64,000 bases of DNA from Ktedonobacter racemifer DSM 44963 (GCF_000178855.1 NZ_ADVG01000001.1:1860001-1924000), one strand, 5' to 3'; positions 1-8,893 are shown, counted from the first letter of the stretch. Made by a program: numbers and translations. The notes: a model not told the origin generated them from the letters alone.

Positions 1-2
1 AT

Positions 3-707
3 AGCGTGGGTCGCGACCTCTTCGCACGCTTGATGGCAGGTATGTTGATCTCCATCACTGTCGCTGTCGTCGTTGAGATCATTACGGTCGTGCTTGGCCT
101 GACCGTAGGTATCCTCGCTGGCTTCTATGGCGGGTGGATTGACCAGCTCTTGGCCCGCTTTACCGATATTATGTTCGCCTTCCCAGGCCTGCTCTTCACC
201 ATCCTGCTCGCCGGTATTTTCGGCTCTTCGGCAGATGCAACCTTCAGCCATATCCCACTCGTGGGCGCAAACGGCAATGCACGCCTCGTGCTGGTCTCGA
301 TGGCCCTGGCCCTGGTTGGCTGGCCCTTCATGGCCCGCCAGGTTCGTGGCCTGACCCTCCAGTTGCGCGAACAGCAGTTTGTGGAAGCCGCGCGCACCAT
401 GGGTACCACTGACTGGAACATCATCGTCCGGCACATCGTTCCCAACCTGTTTAGCATCGTTATTGTGCAGGTCACCCTCGACCTGGGTTCAATCATCATC
501 AACGAGGCCGGTCTGAGCTACCTGGGCCTGGGTGTACAGCCTCCTGGCTCCAGCATTGGTCTGATGATTAATGATGCCTCCAACCTGGTCGATACTCATC
601 CTTGGGAGGTCCTGTTGCCTTCAATTGTGCTTACGATTATCGTCTTGAGCTTCTCGTTCCTGGGTGATGGCCTGCGTGACGCCTTCGATCCACGATCTAA
701 AGACTAG
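3..707 (+). CDS. Di/oligopeptide ABC transporter permease, DppC/OppC-like (5' partial)
   Basis: Inner-membrane permease of a peptide-type ABC importer, cut by the left edge of the window. The visible frame opens with SVGRDLFARL, which matches the conserved stretch before the second membrane helix of DppC/OppC proteins, so roughly the first 60-80 residues are missing. Several hydrophobic helices follow. The cytoplasmic EAA loop is seen as VEAARTMGTTDWNIIVRHIVPN (in two parts: EAARTMG and IIVRHIVPN), the site that docks on the ATPases. The C terminus GDGLRDAFDPR is typical of DppC. Two ATPase genes follow on the same strand, so this is the distal part of a dpp/opp operon; the binding protein and DppB would lie to the left. 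The substrate cannot be told from the sequence. Confidence 0.9.
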   Translation, partial: SVGRDLFARLMAGMLISITVAVVVEIITVVLGLTVGILAGFYGGWIDQLLARFTDIMFAFPGLLFTILLAGIFGSSADATFSHIPLVGANGNARLVLVSMALALVGWPFMARQVRGLTLQLREQQFVEAARTMGTTDWNIIVRHIVPNLFSIVIVQVTLDLGSIIINEAGLSYLGLGVQPPGSSIGLMINDASNLVDTHPWEVLLPSIVLTIIVLSFSFLGDGLRDAFDPRSKD

Positions 708-712
708 TTACC

Positions 713-779
713 ACTTCTCCGAAAACCTGAGCGCGGAGCGCTAGTCGCGAGAGCGACGTTGGGTTTCGGAATAAGATCT
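713..779. repeat. Structured intergenic repeat, copy 1
   Basis: This element of about 65 bp has complementary outer arms (CCGAAAACC and GGGTTTCGG) that enclose two small hairpins, AGCGC/GCGCT and GTCGC/GCGAC. A second copy lies at 12685-12751 between rimI and tsaB. The arms keep pairing there despite base changes, so the fold rather than the sequence seems to be conserved. Here it sits between the permease and the ATPase genes of one operon, so it would be transcribed and could act as an mRNA-stability or REP-like element. Confidence 0.75.
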
Positions 780-797
780 TAGCGGAGTAACATAACG

Positions 798-1775
798 ATG
801 ACAGCCAATTTGTTGGATGTAAAAAACCTCAAAACCTACTTTTTTACGCGCAGTGGAGTGGTGAAGGCCGTAGACGATGTGTCCTTCTCTATCAAACCAG
901 GCCAGACACTCGGCGTCGTGGGCGAGAGTGGCTGCGGTAAGAGTGTCACCGCGCTCTCTATCATGCGCCTGATCGCCAACCCTCCTGGCAAGATCGTGGG
1001 TGGCGAGATCAACTTTAATGGCGAAAATATTCTGGACAAAGACATGGGCGAGTTGACCGACCTGCGCGGCAGCAAAATCTCCATGATCTTCCAGGACCCC
1101 ATGACCTCTCTCAACCCGGTTTTCACCGTGGGTTACCAGATCGCTGAGACGGTCAAACGCCATAGAAAAGATGTCACCAATGACCAGGCCTGGAAGCGTT
1201 CGGTTGAGATGCTTGACCTGGTGCGTATTCCTGACGCGAAGCGCCGCGCGAAGAACTATCCCCACGAGTTTAGTGGTGGCATGCGCCAACGCGTCATGAT
1301 CGCTATCGCCCTCGCCTGTAATCCCCAGTTGCTCATCGCAGACGAGCCGACAACCGCTCTTGACGTGACCATTCAGGCCCAGGTCCTGGAACTGATGAAG
1401 GGTCTCTCGCAGGAGTTTGGCACGGCCGTCATGCTTATTACCCATGACCTGGGTGTGGTCGCAGGCACCTGCCAGTATGTGAACGTAATGTACGCGGGCC
1501 ATGTCGTAGAGTCAGCCCCGGTCAAGCAGATCTTTGAAAGCCCTGCCCATCCCTATACCATCGGCCTACTCAGATCGATTCCCCGCCTCGACGAGGGGCG
1601 TGGCTCCCGACTCACACCTATCGCCGGTCAGCCACCCGACCTCTCGAACCCGCCCGTCGGGTGTCCATATGCTCCACGCTGCCCTCGGGCGCAGAGCCGC
1701 TGTTTGAAGGAACTTCCGGTATTGCAGCCAGTCGGACGCGGCGAACAAGCAGCAGCCTGTTTCTATCCAAACTAA
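798..1775 (+). CDS. Peptide ABC transporter ATP-binding protein, DppD/OppD-like
   Basis: Cytoplasmic ATPase that powers a di/oligopeptide importer. Visible motifs in order are Walker A GESGCGKS (about residue 40), the Q-loop IFQDPM, the ABC signature SGGMRQR, Walker [13 protein letters not shown] and the switch histidine in LITHDLGVV. The C-terminal extension has the oligopeptide-transporter cysteine motif, here [15 protein letters not shown], found in DppD/OppD subunits. At 325 aa it has the usual length. GGAG lies just upstream of the ATG. It precedes a paralogous ATPase (DppF-like) by 15 nt, giving the standard permease-ATPase-ATPase order. Confidence 0.95.
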   Translation: MTANLLDVKNLKTYFFTRSGVVKAVDDVSFSIKPGQTLGVVGESGCGKSVTALSIMRLIANPPGKIVGGEINFNGENILDKDMGELTDLRGSKISMIFQDPMTSLNPVFTVGYQIAETVKRHRKDVTNDQAWKRSVEMLDLVRIPDAKRRAKNYPHEFSGGMRQRVMIAIALACNPQLLIADEPTTALDVTIQAQVLELMKGLSQEFGTAVMLITHDLGVVAGTCQYVNVMYAGHVVESAPVKQIFESPAHPYTIGLLRSIPRLDEGRGSRLTPIAGQPPDLSNPPVGCPYAPRCPRAQSRCLKELPVLQPVGRGEQAAACFYPN

Positions 1776-1790
1776 GGGGAAGAAAAGACG

Positions 1791-2798
1791 ATGGTACAAC
1801 AGCAAGTAGAAACTCCAAAGCAGACTGGAACCACTCTCGTCGATGTAAAAGGCTTGAAGGTTCACTTCCCCATCAAGGGCGGTCTCCTTGGTCGCCAGGT
1901 TGGTTCGGTCAAAGCCGTAGATGGTGTCGACCTGCACATCCGCCGTGGTGAGACGCTCGGCCTGGTAGGAGAGAGCGGCTGCGGGAAGAGTACGACGGGT
2001 CGCGCGATCCTTCAGCTCATCAAACCGACCGCTGGTAGCGTCAAAGTCGATGGTGCCGAACTCACAACGCTCCCAGCGGCTGAGGTTCGACGCAGGCGTG
2101 CGCAGATGCAGATGGTCTTCCAGGATCCCTATGCCTCGCTGGACCCGCGCTTCACCATTGGCCAGATCGTGTCTGAGCCTCTGGAGAACTTCAATCGCGG
2201 CAACGCCAAGCAGGTCCAGGAAGAGGTCGCCAGTCTGCTCAAGACAGTAGGTATCAACCCCTCTTACGTCAACCGCTTCGCGCACGAGTTTAGCGGTGGT
2301 CAGCGTCAGCGTATCGGTATCGCTCGCGCCCTGGCACTGCGTCCATCCTTTATCGTGGCCGACGAGCCGGTCTCGGCACTTGACGTCTCGATTCAGGCGC
2401 AGGTATTGAACCTGTTGCAGGAGCTGCAGGGACAGTTTGGTCTGACCTACCTCTTCGTCGCCCACAACCTCTCGGTCGTGAAGCATATCAGCGACCGCGT
2501 GGCCGTGATGTACCTGGGGCGCGTAGTAGAGCTGGCTAAGAGCGAGGCGCTCTATGAAACGCCACTTCACCCCTATACCCAGGCGCTTCTCTCAGCGGTC
2601 CCTGTGCCTGATCCGACCATTGAGTCACGCCGCAAGCGTATCATCCTTGAGGGTGACGTACCCAGCCCGGTCAATCCACCCAGCGGCTGTAACTTCCACC
2701 CCCGCTGCTGGAAAGCCCAGGCCATCTGTCGCGAGCAGATCCCCCAGTTGGAGGAGAAGCAGCCCAATCACTTTGCGGCCTGCCACTTCCCCGGCTAG
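1791..2798 (+). CDS. Peptide ABC transporter ATP-binding protein, DppF/OppF-like
   Basis: Second ATPase of the importer, expected to form a heterodimer with the DppD-like subunit just upstream. Walker A is GESGCGKST, the signature is SGGQRQR, Walker B is [11 protein letters not shown], and the switch region is [10 protein letters not shown]. The C-terminal cysteine-containing oligopeptide domain is present ([16 protein letters not shown]). The 335 aa length is normal for the family. AAGGGGAAG lies upstream of the ATG. A strong stem-loop follows the stop codon, so this is the last gene of the operon. Confidence 0.95.
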   Translation: MVQQQVETPKQTGTTLVDVKGLKVHFPIKGGLLGRQVGSVKAVDGVDLHIRRGETLGLVGESGCGKSTTGRAILQLIKPTAGSVKVDGAELTTLPAAEVRRRRAQMQMVFQDPYASLDPRFTIGQIVSEPLENFNRGNAKQVQEEVASLLKTVGINPSYVNRFAHEFSGGQRQRIGIARALALRPSFIVADEPVSALDVSIQAQVLNLLQELQGQFGLTYLFVAHNLSVVKHISDRVAVMYLGRVVELAKSEALYETPLHPYTQALLSAVPVPDPTIESRRKRIILEGDVPSPVNPPSGCNFHPRCWKAQAICREQIPQLEEKQPNHFAACHFPG

Positions 2799-2844
2799 CT
2801 ACTGCCTGCTCGTTCCCTTTCAACTCGAGCACACAGAGACAGAA

Positions 2845-2893
2845 ACACAACAGGGGAGGGGTTCTCAAATTGAGAGCCCCTCTCCTGTTGTGT
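2845..2893 (+). terminator. Long inverted repeat ending the peptide transporter operon
   Basis: A near-perfect inverted repeat of about 22 bp per arm with a short AT-rich loop follows the DppF-like gene. The top strand runs into TTTCAC rather than a long T-run, so it is a moderately good intrinsic terminator, or an mRNA-end stabiliser. Confidence 0.8.
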
Positions 2894-3014
2894 TTCACTC
2901 AAACCTCTATATCACCAAGCACATATAACTCCCCGCGAAGCGTCGCAGGCGCTGAGAATAGCTTATGACAGGGGAGATAATCAACAAGAACAAAAAAAGA
3001 ACGCCCCGCAAGGC

Positions 3015-3410
3015 TTAAACGTGGGTACGGCGCTCGAGGCGCTTGATACGTAAGAGGAGACGGATACGGGCCAGCAGGTGTAGCCCATCAAATGGCTTGA
3101 CGACATAGTCATCCGCGCCCGCGTCAAAGCCAGCGACCTTGTCCTGGAGCGTTGAAAAAGAAGAGAGAAGCAAGATGGGAAGATACGAGAGGGAGGACCT
3201 GGCGCGCACATAGCGACAGAGTTCTAGCCCATCTTCCGATCTCAGGTGAACTTCTAGCACCAGGATATCGGGAGGGGCTGCTTCAAGCGCCTGCCTGGCC
3301 TCTCGTAGAGAGGCTACAGATTGAACAGTGAACTGGTCGCCAACCACGCGTTGTAGCTTCTCGTATGCAAGCACTTCACTGTCGACGAGCAAAATACTTA
3401 ACCTACGCAA
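3015..3410 (-). CDS. Single-domain receiver protein with Glu at the phosphoacceptor position
   Basis: A stand-alone CheY-like receiver of 131 aa. It starts MRRLSILLVDSE, where only one residue of the usual acidic pair remains, and it keeps the switch Thr/Ser region (LLLSS) and the conserved lysine in YVVKPFDG. The strand that normally carries the phosphoacceptor Asp reads ILVLEVHL, so Glu replaces Asp. Glu often mimics phosphorylated Asp, which suggests a constitutive or phosphorylation-independent receiver. No output domain is present. A canonical receiver gene lies about 150 bp upstream on the same strand. Confidence 0.85.
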   Translation of the reverse strand: MRRLSILLVDSEVLAYEKLQRVVGDQFTVQSVASLREARQALEAAPPDILVLEVHLRSEDGLELCRYVRARSSLSYLPILLLSSFSTLQDKVAGFDAGADDYVVKPFDGLHLLARIRLLLRIKRLERRTHV

Positions 3411-3559
3411 TACCTGTAACCTACATGCTTTGTATTACGCCGTGGCCAGGGTATGGCCGCCGGAGGCCGAGCTACAAATTTGTTACTCAAGATGAGAGTA
3501 AGAGAGAAGGGCTATTTATTGCCGCCTTTCGATATGTGCGCGAGCAGCACAGGAACAAT

Positions 3560-3988
3560 CTATTCGCAATCCGTCTGCGTGCGCACCAGGTGATCAGTAC
3601 GATTCTGGCGCTCCTGAGGTGTCAGGCGCAGGACCCGCTCAATGGCCTCATTTAAGGCGGTTGGCTTAAACGGTTTGGTCAGGTATTCATCGGCTCCTGA
3701 AAGTAAACCCGTCATCTGATCTTCTTCACGCGTCATCGCGCTTAAAATAATCAGCGGAATATCAGCCGTACGAGCATCACCACGCAGACAACGCACGAGT
3801 TGATAGCCACCCATACGGGGCATCTTCACATCTATAATCACGCAATCTGGATGCTCGGCATAGACCTGCTCCAGCCCTTGCACACCATCATAGGCAACCG
3901 CAACCTGATAGACACCCTGCAAGTTCACCGCATATTTGATGAGTTCTACGATGGTCGGATTGTCATCGATAACCAATACTTTTTTCAT
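3560..3988 (-). CDS. Single-domain response regulator receiver (CheY-like)
   Basis: Receiver domain with intact phosphorylation residues: the acidic pair in VLVIDDNP, the phosphoacceptor Asp in CVIIDVKMPRMGG, Ser in IILSAM and the invariant Lys in YLTKPFKP. No DNA-binding or enzymatic output domain follows, so it probably acts by protein contact or in a phosphorelay. The chosen start (MKKVLVIDD) is the usual beginning of such proteins. An upstream ATG at 4006 preceded by GGGGAA is a possible alternative. The neighbouring receiver at 3015-3410 lacks the Asp, so the two may form an active/pseudo pair. Confidence 0.85.
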   Translation of the reverse strand: MKKVLVIDDNPTIVELIKYAVNLQGVYQVAVAYDGVQGLEQVYAEHPDCVIIDVKMPRMGGYQLVRCLRGDARTADIPLIILSAMTREEDQMTGLLSGADEYLTKPFKPTALNEAIERVLRLTPQERQNRTDHLVRTQTDCE

Positions 3989-4033
3989 AGCATTCCCGCT
4001 ATTCATAAAAAGGTTCCCCATCACAAAGCACAA

Positions 4034-4376
4034 TCGTACTGGTTACAGGTTCCGCAGAGTTATCACTCTTTTGCATTGTAACACAGTTCTCTTCTACTGC
4101 CAACCTGCATTCTTCCGATTTGCGCACGCCTCACCGGCGACTATATGCATCCTTACGAATGGGCAACGACACTGCTATATCAGTATGGTACATCATATAT
4201 CCAGTAGGAGCAACTTGAAACAGTATGCCTTTGATGCAGGCTGCTGGGATGAGTCCTTAAAGCTCCGGGGAGAGCCAGTATGCCAGATGTGCCTATGTAT
4301 GTTAGAATACACTGGACATGCGTACCATTTTCGCAAACAAGAAATTTCAGCAGGCACAGCGAAGGGAAACATTGTA
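4034..4376. other. Divergent intergenic region without a gene
   Basis: About 340 bp separate the minus-strand receiver gene from thiF. Frames here are short or run out of thiF without family similarity. It should carry the divergent promoters, but no pair of -35/-10 boxes stands out enough to name. Confidence 0.5.
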
Positions 4377-5399
4377 ATGCTCGAACGCTATTCACGCCAG
4401 ACACTCTTCGGACCCATTGGCAAGGAGGGGCAGGAACGACTGCATGCCTCCACAATCGCCATCATTGGCTGTGGTGCTCTGGGCACCGTTCTGGCAACGA
4501 ATCTGTGTCGTAGTGGCATTGGGCACCTGACTATTGCCGACCGGGACTACATCGAGCTCAATAACCTGCAACGCCAGATTCTCTTCGACGAAGAGGATGT
4601 CGCCAGGCACCTGCCCAAGGCCATCGCCGCCGTTGAGAAACTGCACAAAGTGAATAGCGAGATTACTATTGAGGCTCGAGTCGAGGATATCCAGGCCGAG
4701 AGCATCGAGGAACTGGTACGCCAGAGCGACCTGGTCATCGATGCCACCGATAACTTTGAGACACGGTATCTGCTCAACGATGCCTGTATCAAGCACCAGC
4801 GTCCCTGGATCTATAGCGGGGTCATTGCATCGTATGGCGTCACCATGAATATTCTCCCGGGTGAGACCCCCTGTCTGCGCTGTGTCTTTCCCGAGATGCC
4901 CCTGCCCGGTACCACGCCTACCTGCGATACGGCAGGCGTGCTCAATGGTATTGTTGGTGCAATCTCAGGAATCGCCTCAACCGAGGCGCTCAAAATACTT
5001 TTGCAGAGTGAGAAAATCAGCCGTGACCTGGTCTGGATGGACCTGTGGGAAAACACGGCTGAGCGCATCGCGCTCCCACGGCAACCCGACTGCCCCGCCT
5101 GTGGAGAACACCACTATGAATTTCTTGACGCGGAAGTCGGGTCCGTCACCACGACCCTGTGCGGGCGAAACGCGGTACAGGTACGCAGTACTTTTGGGAA
5201 GAGTGGAGGAAGATTGGATTTTGCCGCGCTCGCGGAGCGTCTCGCTTCAGTAGGAGAGGTGCAGTACAACGATTTCCTGCTGCGCTGCGTCATTGATGGC
5301 TATGAACTCACCATCTTTCCGGATGCGCGGTCCATTATCAAAGGGACAGATGATGAACAGGTCGCACGCTCTCTCTACGCGCGTTTCATCGGCATGTGA
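4377..5399 (+). CDS. thiF: ThiF/MoeB-family adenylyltransferase
   Basis: E1-like enzyme that adenylates the C-terminal glycine of a ubiquitin-fold sulfur carrier (ThiS or MoaD) for thiamine or molybdopterin synthesis. Visible are the nucleotide-binding loop IIGCGALG, the ADRDYIELNNLQRQ region with its catalytic Arg, the DATDNFETR motif and two zinc CxxC pairs (CLRC and CPAC). After the second pair comes a C-terminal domain of about 80 residues ending RSLYARFIGM, seen in some Bacillus/Chloroflexi-type ThiF proteins. The start was set at MLERYSRQ, where E1-like proteins usually begin, with GAAGGG upstream; the frame is open further upstream but lacks family features. ThiS and ThiG are not in the window, so a MoeB role is possible. 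Confidence 0.85.
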   Translation: MLERYSRQTLFGPIGKEGQERLHASTIAIIGCGALGTVLATNLCRSGIGHLTIADRDYIELNNLQRQILFDEEDVARHLPKAIAAVEKLHKVNSEITIEARVEDIQAESIEELVRQSDLVIDATDNFETRYLLNDACIKHQRPWIYSGVIASYGVTMNILPGETPCLRCVFPEMPLPGTTPTCDTAGVLNGIVGAISGIASTEALKILLQSEKISRDLVWMDLWENTAERIALPRQPDCPACGEHHYEFLDAEVGSVTTTLCGRNAVQVRSTFGKSGGRLDFAALAERLASVGEVQYNDFLLRCVIDGYELTIFPDARSIIKGTDDEQVARSLYARFIGM

Positions 5400-5413
5400 C
5401 CTTCAACTACTCA

Positions 5414-5461
5414 CCTGATGTGCAACTTTTTTGCGTAACTTCTCGCGCCTACGGCGCTCGC
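5414..5461. repeat. Short structured repeat, family 2, copy 1
   Basis: This segment contains the hairpin GCGCC-TAC-GGCGC and is preceded by GATGTGCAA. A related segment at 11893-11940 has the same layout with a covarying stem (GCACC/GGTGT). In both places it is followed immediately by a large inverted repeat. Confidence 0.5.
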
Positions 5462-5465
5462 CTGG

Positions 5466-5513
5466 GTAGCCGCGTACGCAAGTAGCGGGCCCGCTACTTG
5501 CGTACGCGGCTAC
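5466..5513. repeat. 48-bp perfect palindrome
   Basis: Two 24-bp arms meet with no loop at 5489/5490. It follows thiF and lies 57 bp before the IscB element. It could serve as a bidirectional terminator, a cruciform-forming site, or a target for mobile elements that favour hairpins. Confidence 0.8.
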
Positions 5514-5570
5514 TACCCGAAATAACTTGCACGTGGGGTCACCATAACATCACACACGACTTTTACCACT

Positions 5571-5859
5571 GTCAATGACCTCCGGTCAGAGACCGGAGGC
5601 TTGTGAGAGCCTAGCTTTTGCAAGCCGATTGACCAGACCCGGTTCTTGAGAGAGCGGTGCCGAGCTTCTCTGCGTCACCGCTCCCGCTGAGAGAACCCCG
5701 ATGCTTCCAAGTGTTCAAGATCGTACTGGCGGGTGCTGCCCCAGCCTACCACCCTACAACGGCTTCTTTAACCAGGGATGAGGTCAGTCCCCGTGAGAAG
5801 CCGAAAGTACCGAGAGGCATCATGGTCGAGGGGAAGAGAAAACTCCGAAAGGAAGTCTT
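5571..5859 (+). ncRNA. Omega-RNA (guide RNA scaffold) of IscB 1
   Basis: Non-coding region of 289 nt immediately 5' of iscB. It is nearly as conserved as the gene itself when compared with 30471-30761, and is rich in stems (for example CCTCCGGTC/GACCGGAGG at the 5' end and GAGCGGTG/CACCGCTC). IscB proteins are known to use an RNA encoded at this position, with the guide at its 5' end taken from the DNA flanking the element. Here the presumptive guide is the roughly 16 nt ending at 5570. Scaffold edges are inferred from conservation. Confidence 0.85.
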
Positions 5860-7119
5860 ATGGAATCATCCATCATCTATGTCTTGAGTATCTCAGGCCA
5901 ACCTTTGATGCCAACCACACGACACAACAAAGTCTGGTACTGGCTCAGACGGGGACTGGCCAGGGTGGTACGGCGAGAGCCATTTACTATCCAATTGTGT
6001 TTTGAGACCTCCATCCATACCCAGCCCGTGAGTGTGGGCGTTGATACCGGCTCGAAAACCGTGGGGGTGGCAGCCACCACGAATGGCGAGGTGGTCTATC
6101 AGGCTGAGGTACATCTGCGTACCGATATCAGCGAGAAGATGACCCAACGCCGCATATACCGACGGAATCGTCGCGCTCGCAAGACGCGCTACCGCGCTGC
6201 CCGTTTTGCCAATCGTCGTCGCCAGGCGGGGTGGCTTGCCCCGTCCTTGCGCTCCAAAGCCGAGGCCACCGTCAAGGCGGTGCGCCTGGTCGCATCCTTG
6301 CTGCCAGTGGGCAAAGTAAACGTCGAGGTGGGCAGTTTCGACACGCAGAAACTCCAAAACCCCGAGATCACCAACCTGCAATATCAGCAGGGCGAGTTAC
6401 AGGGCTATTTGCTGCGCGAGTATGTTCTGGAGAAGTGGCAGCGCACCTGTGCATACTGCGGTGTACGAGGCGTTCCTCTGGAACTAGAGCATATCGTTCC
6501 CAAATCCCGATGGGGCAGTAATCGTGTCAGCAATCTGACGCTGGCCTGTCGCCCGTGCAACGAGCGCAAGGGGCAGAAAACCGCAGCTGAGTTTGGTTTC
6601 CCCCAGATCCAGGCCCAGGCTCGGGTCCCATTGAAAGATGCGGCCCATGTCTCCGCGATAAAAACCAGCGTGCTCCAGCAACTTCGAAGTTTCTTTGGGG
6701 CCACTCAGGTGAGCGTGACCTATGGGTACGAAACCAAATACAAGCGCATCCAGGTGCTTGGTCTGCCTAAATCCCACACCAATGATGCTGTCGCCATTGC
6801 CTGTGAGATAGGGGAGCGGGTCACGCCACGGGAGGAGGTCTATCAGATCCGCTGCCTACCACGGGGGCAATACCAGCGCTTCAATGGGCACCACAGTGAG
6901 CACAAGTGTTGGGCACCACGCAAGGTGCGAGGCTTCAAGCTCTCTGAAGTGGTCAAGGCCAAAGGCATGGTGGGCTACATTAGGGGACGACGCGAGAAGG
7001 GAGCATTTCTCATCAAAGAGGTGAGCAGTGGCAAGAAACTGATCCAGGTCGTACCCAGCAAATTGGAACGCGTGGCGCGCCCGACGCAGGGGTGGATGAT
7101 CATGCGAAAACCTACTTGA
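5860..7119 (+). CDS. iscB: IscB RNA-guided nuclease (RRXRR-HNH protein)
   Basis: 419-aa IscB, a relative and proposed ancestor of Cas9. In order: an N-terminal PLMP-type segment (GQPLMPTTRHNK), RuvC-I with Asp in GVDTGSKTVGVA, an arginine-rich bridge helix (RRNRRARKTRYR), RuvC-II with Glu in VNVEVGSFD, an HNH domain with CAYC, LEHIVP, SNLTLA and CRPCNERKG, and RuvC-III HTNDAVAIA with His and Asp. All catalytic residues are present, so it should be nuclease-competent. The ATG directly abuts the omega-RNA region. It is very similar to IscB 2 at 30762-32063. One HNH loop reads SRWGSN, where copy 2 has SRGGGS. Confidence 0.95.
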   Translation: MESSIIYVLSISGQPLMPTTRHNKVWYWLRRGLARVVRREPFTIQLCFETSIHTQPVSVGVDTGSKTVGVAATTNGEVVYQAEVHLRTDISEKMTQRRIYRRNRRARKTRYRAARFANRRRQAGWLAPSLRSKAEATVKAVRLVASLLPVGKVNVEVGSFDTQKLQNPEITNLQYQQGELQGYLLREYVLEKWQRTCAYCGVRGVPLELEHIVPKSRWGSNRVSNLTLACRPCNERKGQKTAAEFGFPQIQAQARVPLKDAAHVSAIKTSVLQQLRSFFGATQVSVTYGYETKYKRIQVLGLPKSHTNDAVAIACEIGERVTPREEVYQIRCLPRGQYQRFNGHHSEHKCWAPRKVRGFKLSEVVKAKGMVGYIRGRREKGAFLIKEVSSGKKLIQVVPSKLERVARPTQGWMIMRKPT

Positions 7120-7216
7120 GAGCATCTTGAAAAGGAGGGTGGCGCTTCCTCCCCCAGTTGAAACATGGGGGTAACCACGCCACCGGAATCATGTAAGGGA
7201 GATTTTAAAGGAACTC

Positions 7217-8893
7217 ATGAATGAACATATTCTCGTTTGCGTCGCCTGGCCCTATGCCAAGACATCAACCCATGTAGGCCAGGTTGTTGGCGCCTATCTT
7301 CCTGCGGACACGTTCGCACGCTATCACCGCATGGCAGGCAACCAGGTACTGATGGTATCGGGCAGCGATGAGCATGGCACCCCCATTCTCGTTGATGCCG
7401 AGCGCCAGGGCATTTCGCCCCGGGAGTTTGTCGCACGCTATCATCAGCAAATTTGCGAGGTCTGGGAACGCCTGGGCATATCCTGGGATCTCTATACCGA
7501 GACCGGCACAGAGAATCACTACCGGATTACGCAAGATTTTTTCCTGACCCTGTATGACAAAGGCTACATCTTCAAAGACACCATGCAATCGCCATACTGC
7601 CCCACAGACCGGCGTTTCCTCCCCGACCGCTATATTGAAGGGACCTGCCCCCACTGTGGCTACGATTCCGCGCGTGGCGACCAATGCGACAACTGTGGCA
7701 AGACGCTTGATCCAGTGGACCTGATTCGCCCACGCTGTCGCCTCTGCGGAAGTAAGACCAGCACGCTCGAAATGCGCCAGACCGAGCACTTCTTCCTGGA
7801 TCTCCCCAAACTCCAGGAGCCACTTGCAGAATGGCTCAACCAGGGCAAGGAGCACTGGCGACCCAATACCCTGGCCTTCGCGCTCAACTGGATCAAAGAG
7901 GGCCTGCGCGCACGCGCCATCACACGCGACCTGGATTGGGGCGTCCCCATTCCCATTGAGGGCTACGAAGATAAACGCATCTATGTCTGGTTCGATGCCG
8001 TCATCGGTTACTTCTCCGCCAGTGTGGAATGGGCCGAGAAACAGGGCAAGCCCGAGGCCTGGAAGACCTGGTGGGTACCAGGCCAGACCGATCCAGCCGT
8101 CAAGGCCTACTACTTCATTGGCAAGGATAATATTCCCTTCCACACCATTATCTGGCCCGCCATGCTGCTCGGCTATGGCAATCGTAACCTTCCCTACGAT
8201 GTGCCAGCTAATGAGTTTATGACCATGAGTGGAGCCAAGGCCTCCAGCAGTCGCGGCAACGTCATCTGGACGCGTGACGTGCTTGAGCGTTACAGCGCGG
8301 ATACCTTGCGCTACTACCTCTCGGCGACCGCGCCCGAGGGACGCGATACCGACTTCACCTTCGATGAAATGCTGCGCCGTAACAACGACGAGCTGGTCGC
8401 CACCTATGGCAACGCTGTCCATCGTACGCTCACCTTCTTGCAGAGCAAATTCGGCGGCGTCGTGCCTGAGCCACGCGAACTCAATGAGGCTGACCGCGCC
8501 ATCCTGGCCGAAGTTGAGCGCGGCTATAAGCAGGTGGCGCATAGCATCGAGCAGTGCCACCTCAAAGATGGTCTCCAGGCCGCCATGGTGGTCGCCCGCG
8601 CCGCGAACCGCTACCTGGACGAACAGGCCCCCTGGAAGCAGATTAAAGTGGACCGTGAAGCCGCTGGCACCACCATCTATGTGATGCTCCAGGTGCTGAG
8701 CGCGCTGCGCATCCTCTTCTGCCCCTACCTGCCCTTCTCCTCGCAGAAGCTGCATGAGTACCTGGGCTTTACGGGCGATGTAAGCAAGCAGGCATGGCGC
8801 CAGGAGGGCGTGGCGGCCAACGCGACGCTACCCAAGCCCGCGCCGCTCTTCCCCAAGCTAGAGAGCGACCAGGCCGAGGTCGCGGTCAGTTAG
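7217..8893 (+). CDS. metG: Methionyl-tRNA synthetase
   Basis: Cytoplasmic class I synthetase that charges tRNA-Met. It begins CVAWPYAKTSTHVGQ, where HVGQ stands for the HIGH motif, and contains MVSGSDEHGTP. Two zinc-knuckle Cys pairs are visible (CPHC/CDNC and CRLC). The KMSKS-equivalent loop reads AKASSSRGNVIW. The anticodon-binding domain follows, and no C-terminal EMAP-like domain is present (558 aa). AAAGGA lies 5 nt before the ATG. The IscB element occupies the region directly upstream, so the promoter must lie in the short gap after it or within the element. A strong inverted repeat follows the stop. Confidence 0.95.
   Translation: MNEHILVCVAWPYAKTSTHVGQVVGAYLPADTFARYHRMAGNQVLMVSGSDEHGTPILVDAERQGISPREFVARYHQQICEVWERLGISWDLYTETGTENHYRITQDFFLTLYDKGYIFKDTMQSPYCPTDRRFLPDRYIEGTCPHCGYDSARGDQCDNCGKTLDPVDLIRPRCRLCGSKTSTLEMRQTEHFFLDLPKLQEPLAEWLNQGKEHWRPNTLAFALNWIKEGLRARAITRDLDWGVPIPIEGYEDKRIYVWFDAVIGYFSASVEWAEKQGKPEAWKTWWVPGQTDPAVKAYYFIGKDNIPFHTIIWPAMLLGYGNRNLPYDVPANEFMTMSGAKASSSRGNVIWTRDVLERYSADTLRYYLSATAPEGRDTDFTFDEMLRRNNDELVATYGNAVHRTLTFLQSKFGGVVPEPRELNEADRAILAEVERGYKQVAHSIEQCHLKDGLQAAMVVARAANRYLDEQAPWKQIKVDREAAGTTIYVMLQVLSALRILFCPYLPFSSQKLHEYLGFTGDVSKQAWRQEGVAANATLPKPAPLFPKLESDQAEVAVS

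Larger units (their letters stand above)
5571..7174 (+). mobile_element. IscB element 1 (IS200/IS605-superfamily, no tnpA)
   Basis: Unit made of an omega-RNA region (5571-5859), the iscB gene and a conserved right end with the hairpin CCCCC-AGTTGAAACAT-GGGGG. The same left edge (GTCAATGACC) and right edge (GGGGGTA) bound a second copy at 30471-32075, which fixes the borders by comparison. No TnpA transposase is present, so mobility would need one in trans. It sits between thiF and metG without breaking either gene. Confidence 0.85.

Noticed and set aside
741..2570. Long antisense open frames under the two ABC ATPase genes
   Set aside because: They mirror GC-rich coding DNA on the other strand, show no domains and lack ribosome sites. 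The ATPase motifs on the plus strand are unambiguous.
7265..8755. 496-codon open frame antisense to metG
   Set aside because: No recognisable domain; composition is that of a codon-usage shadow. metG motifs are clear on the other strand.
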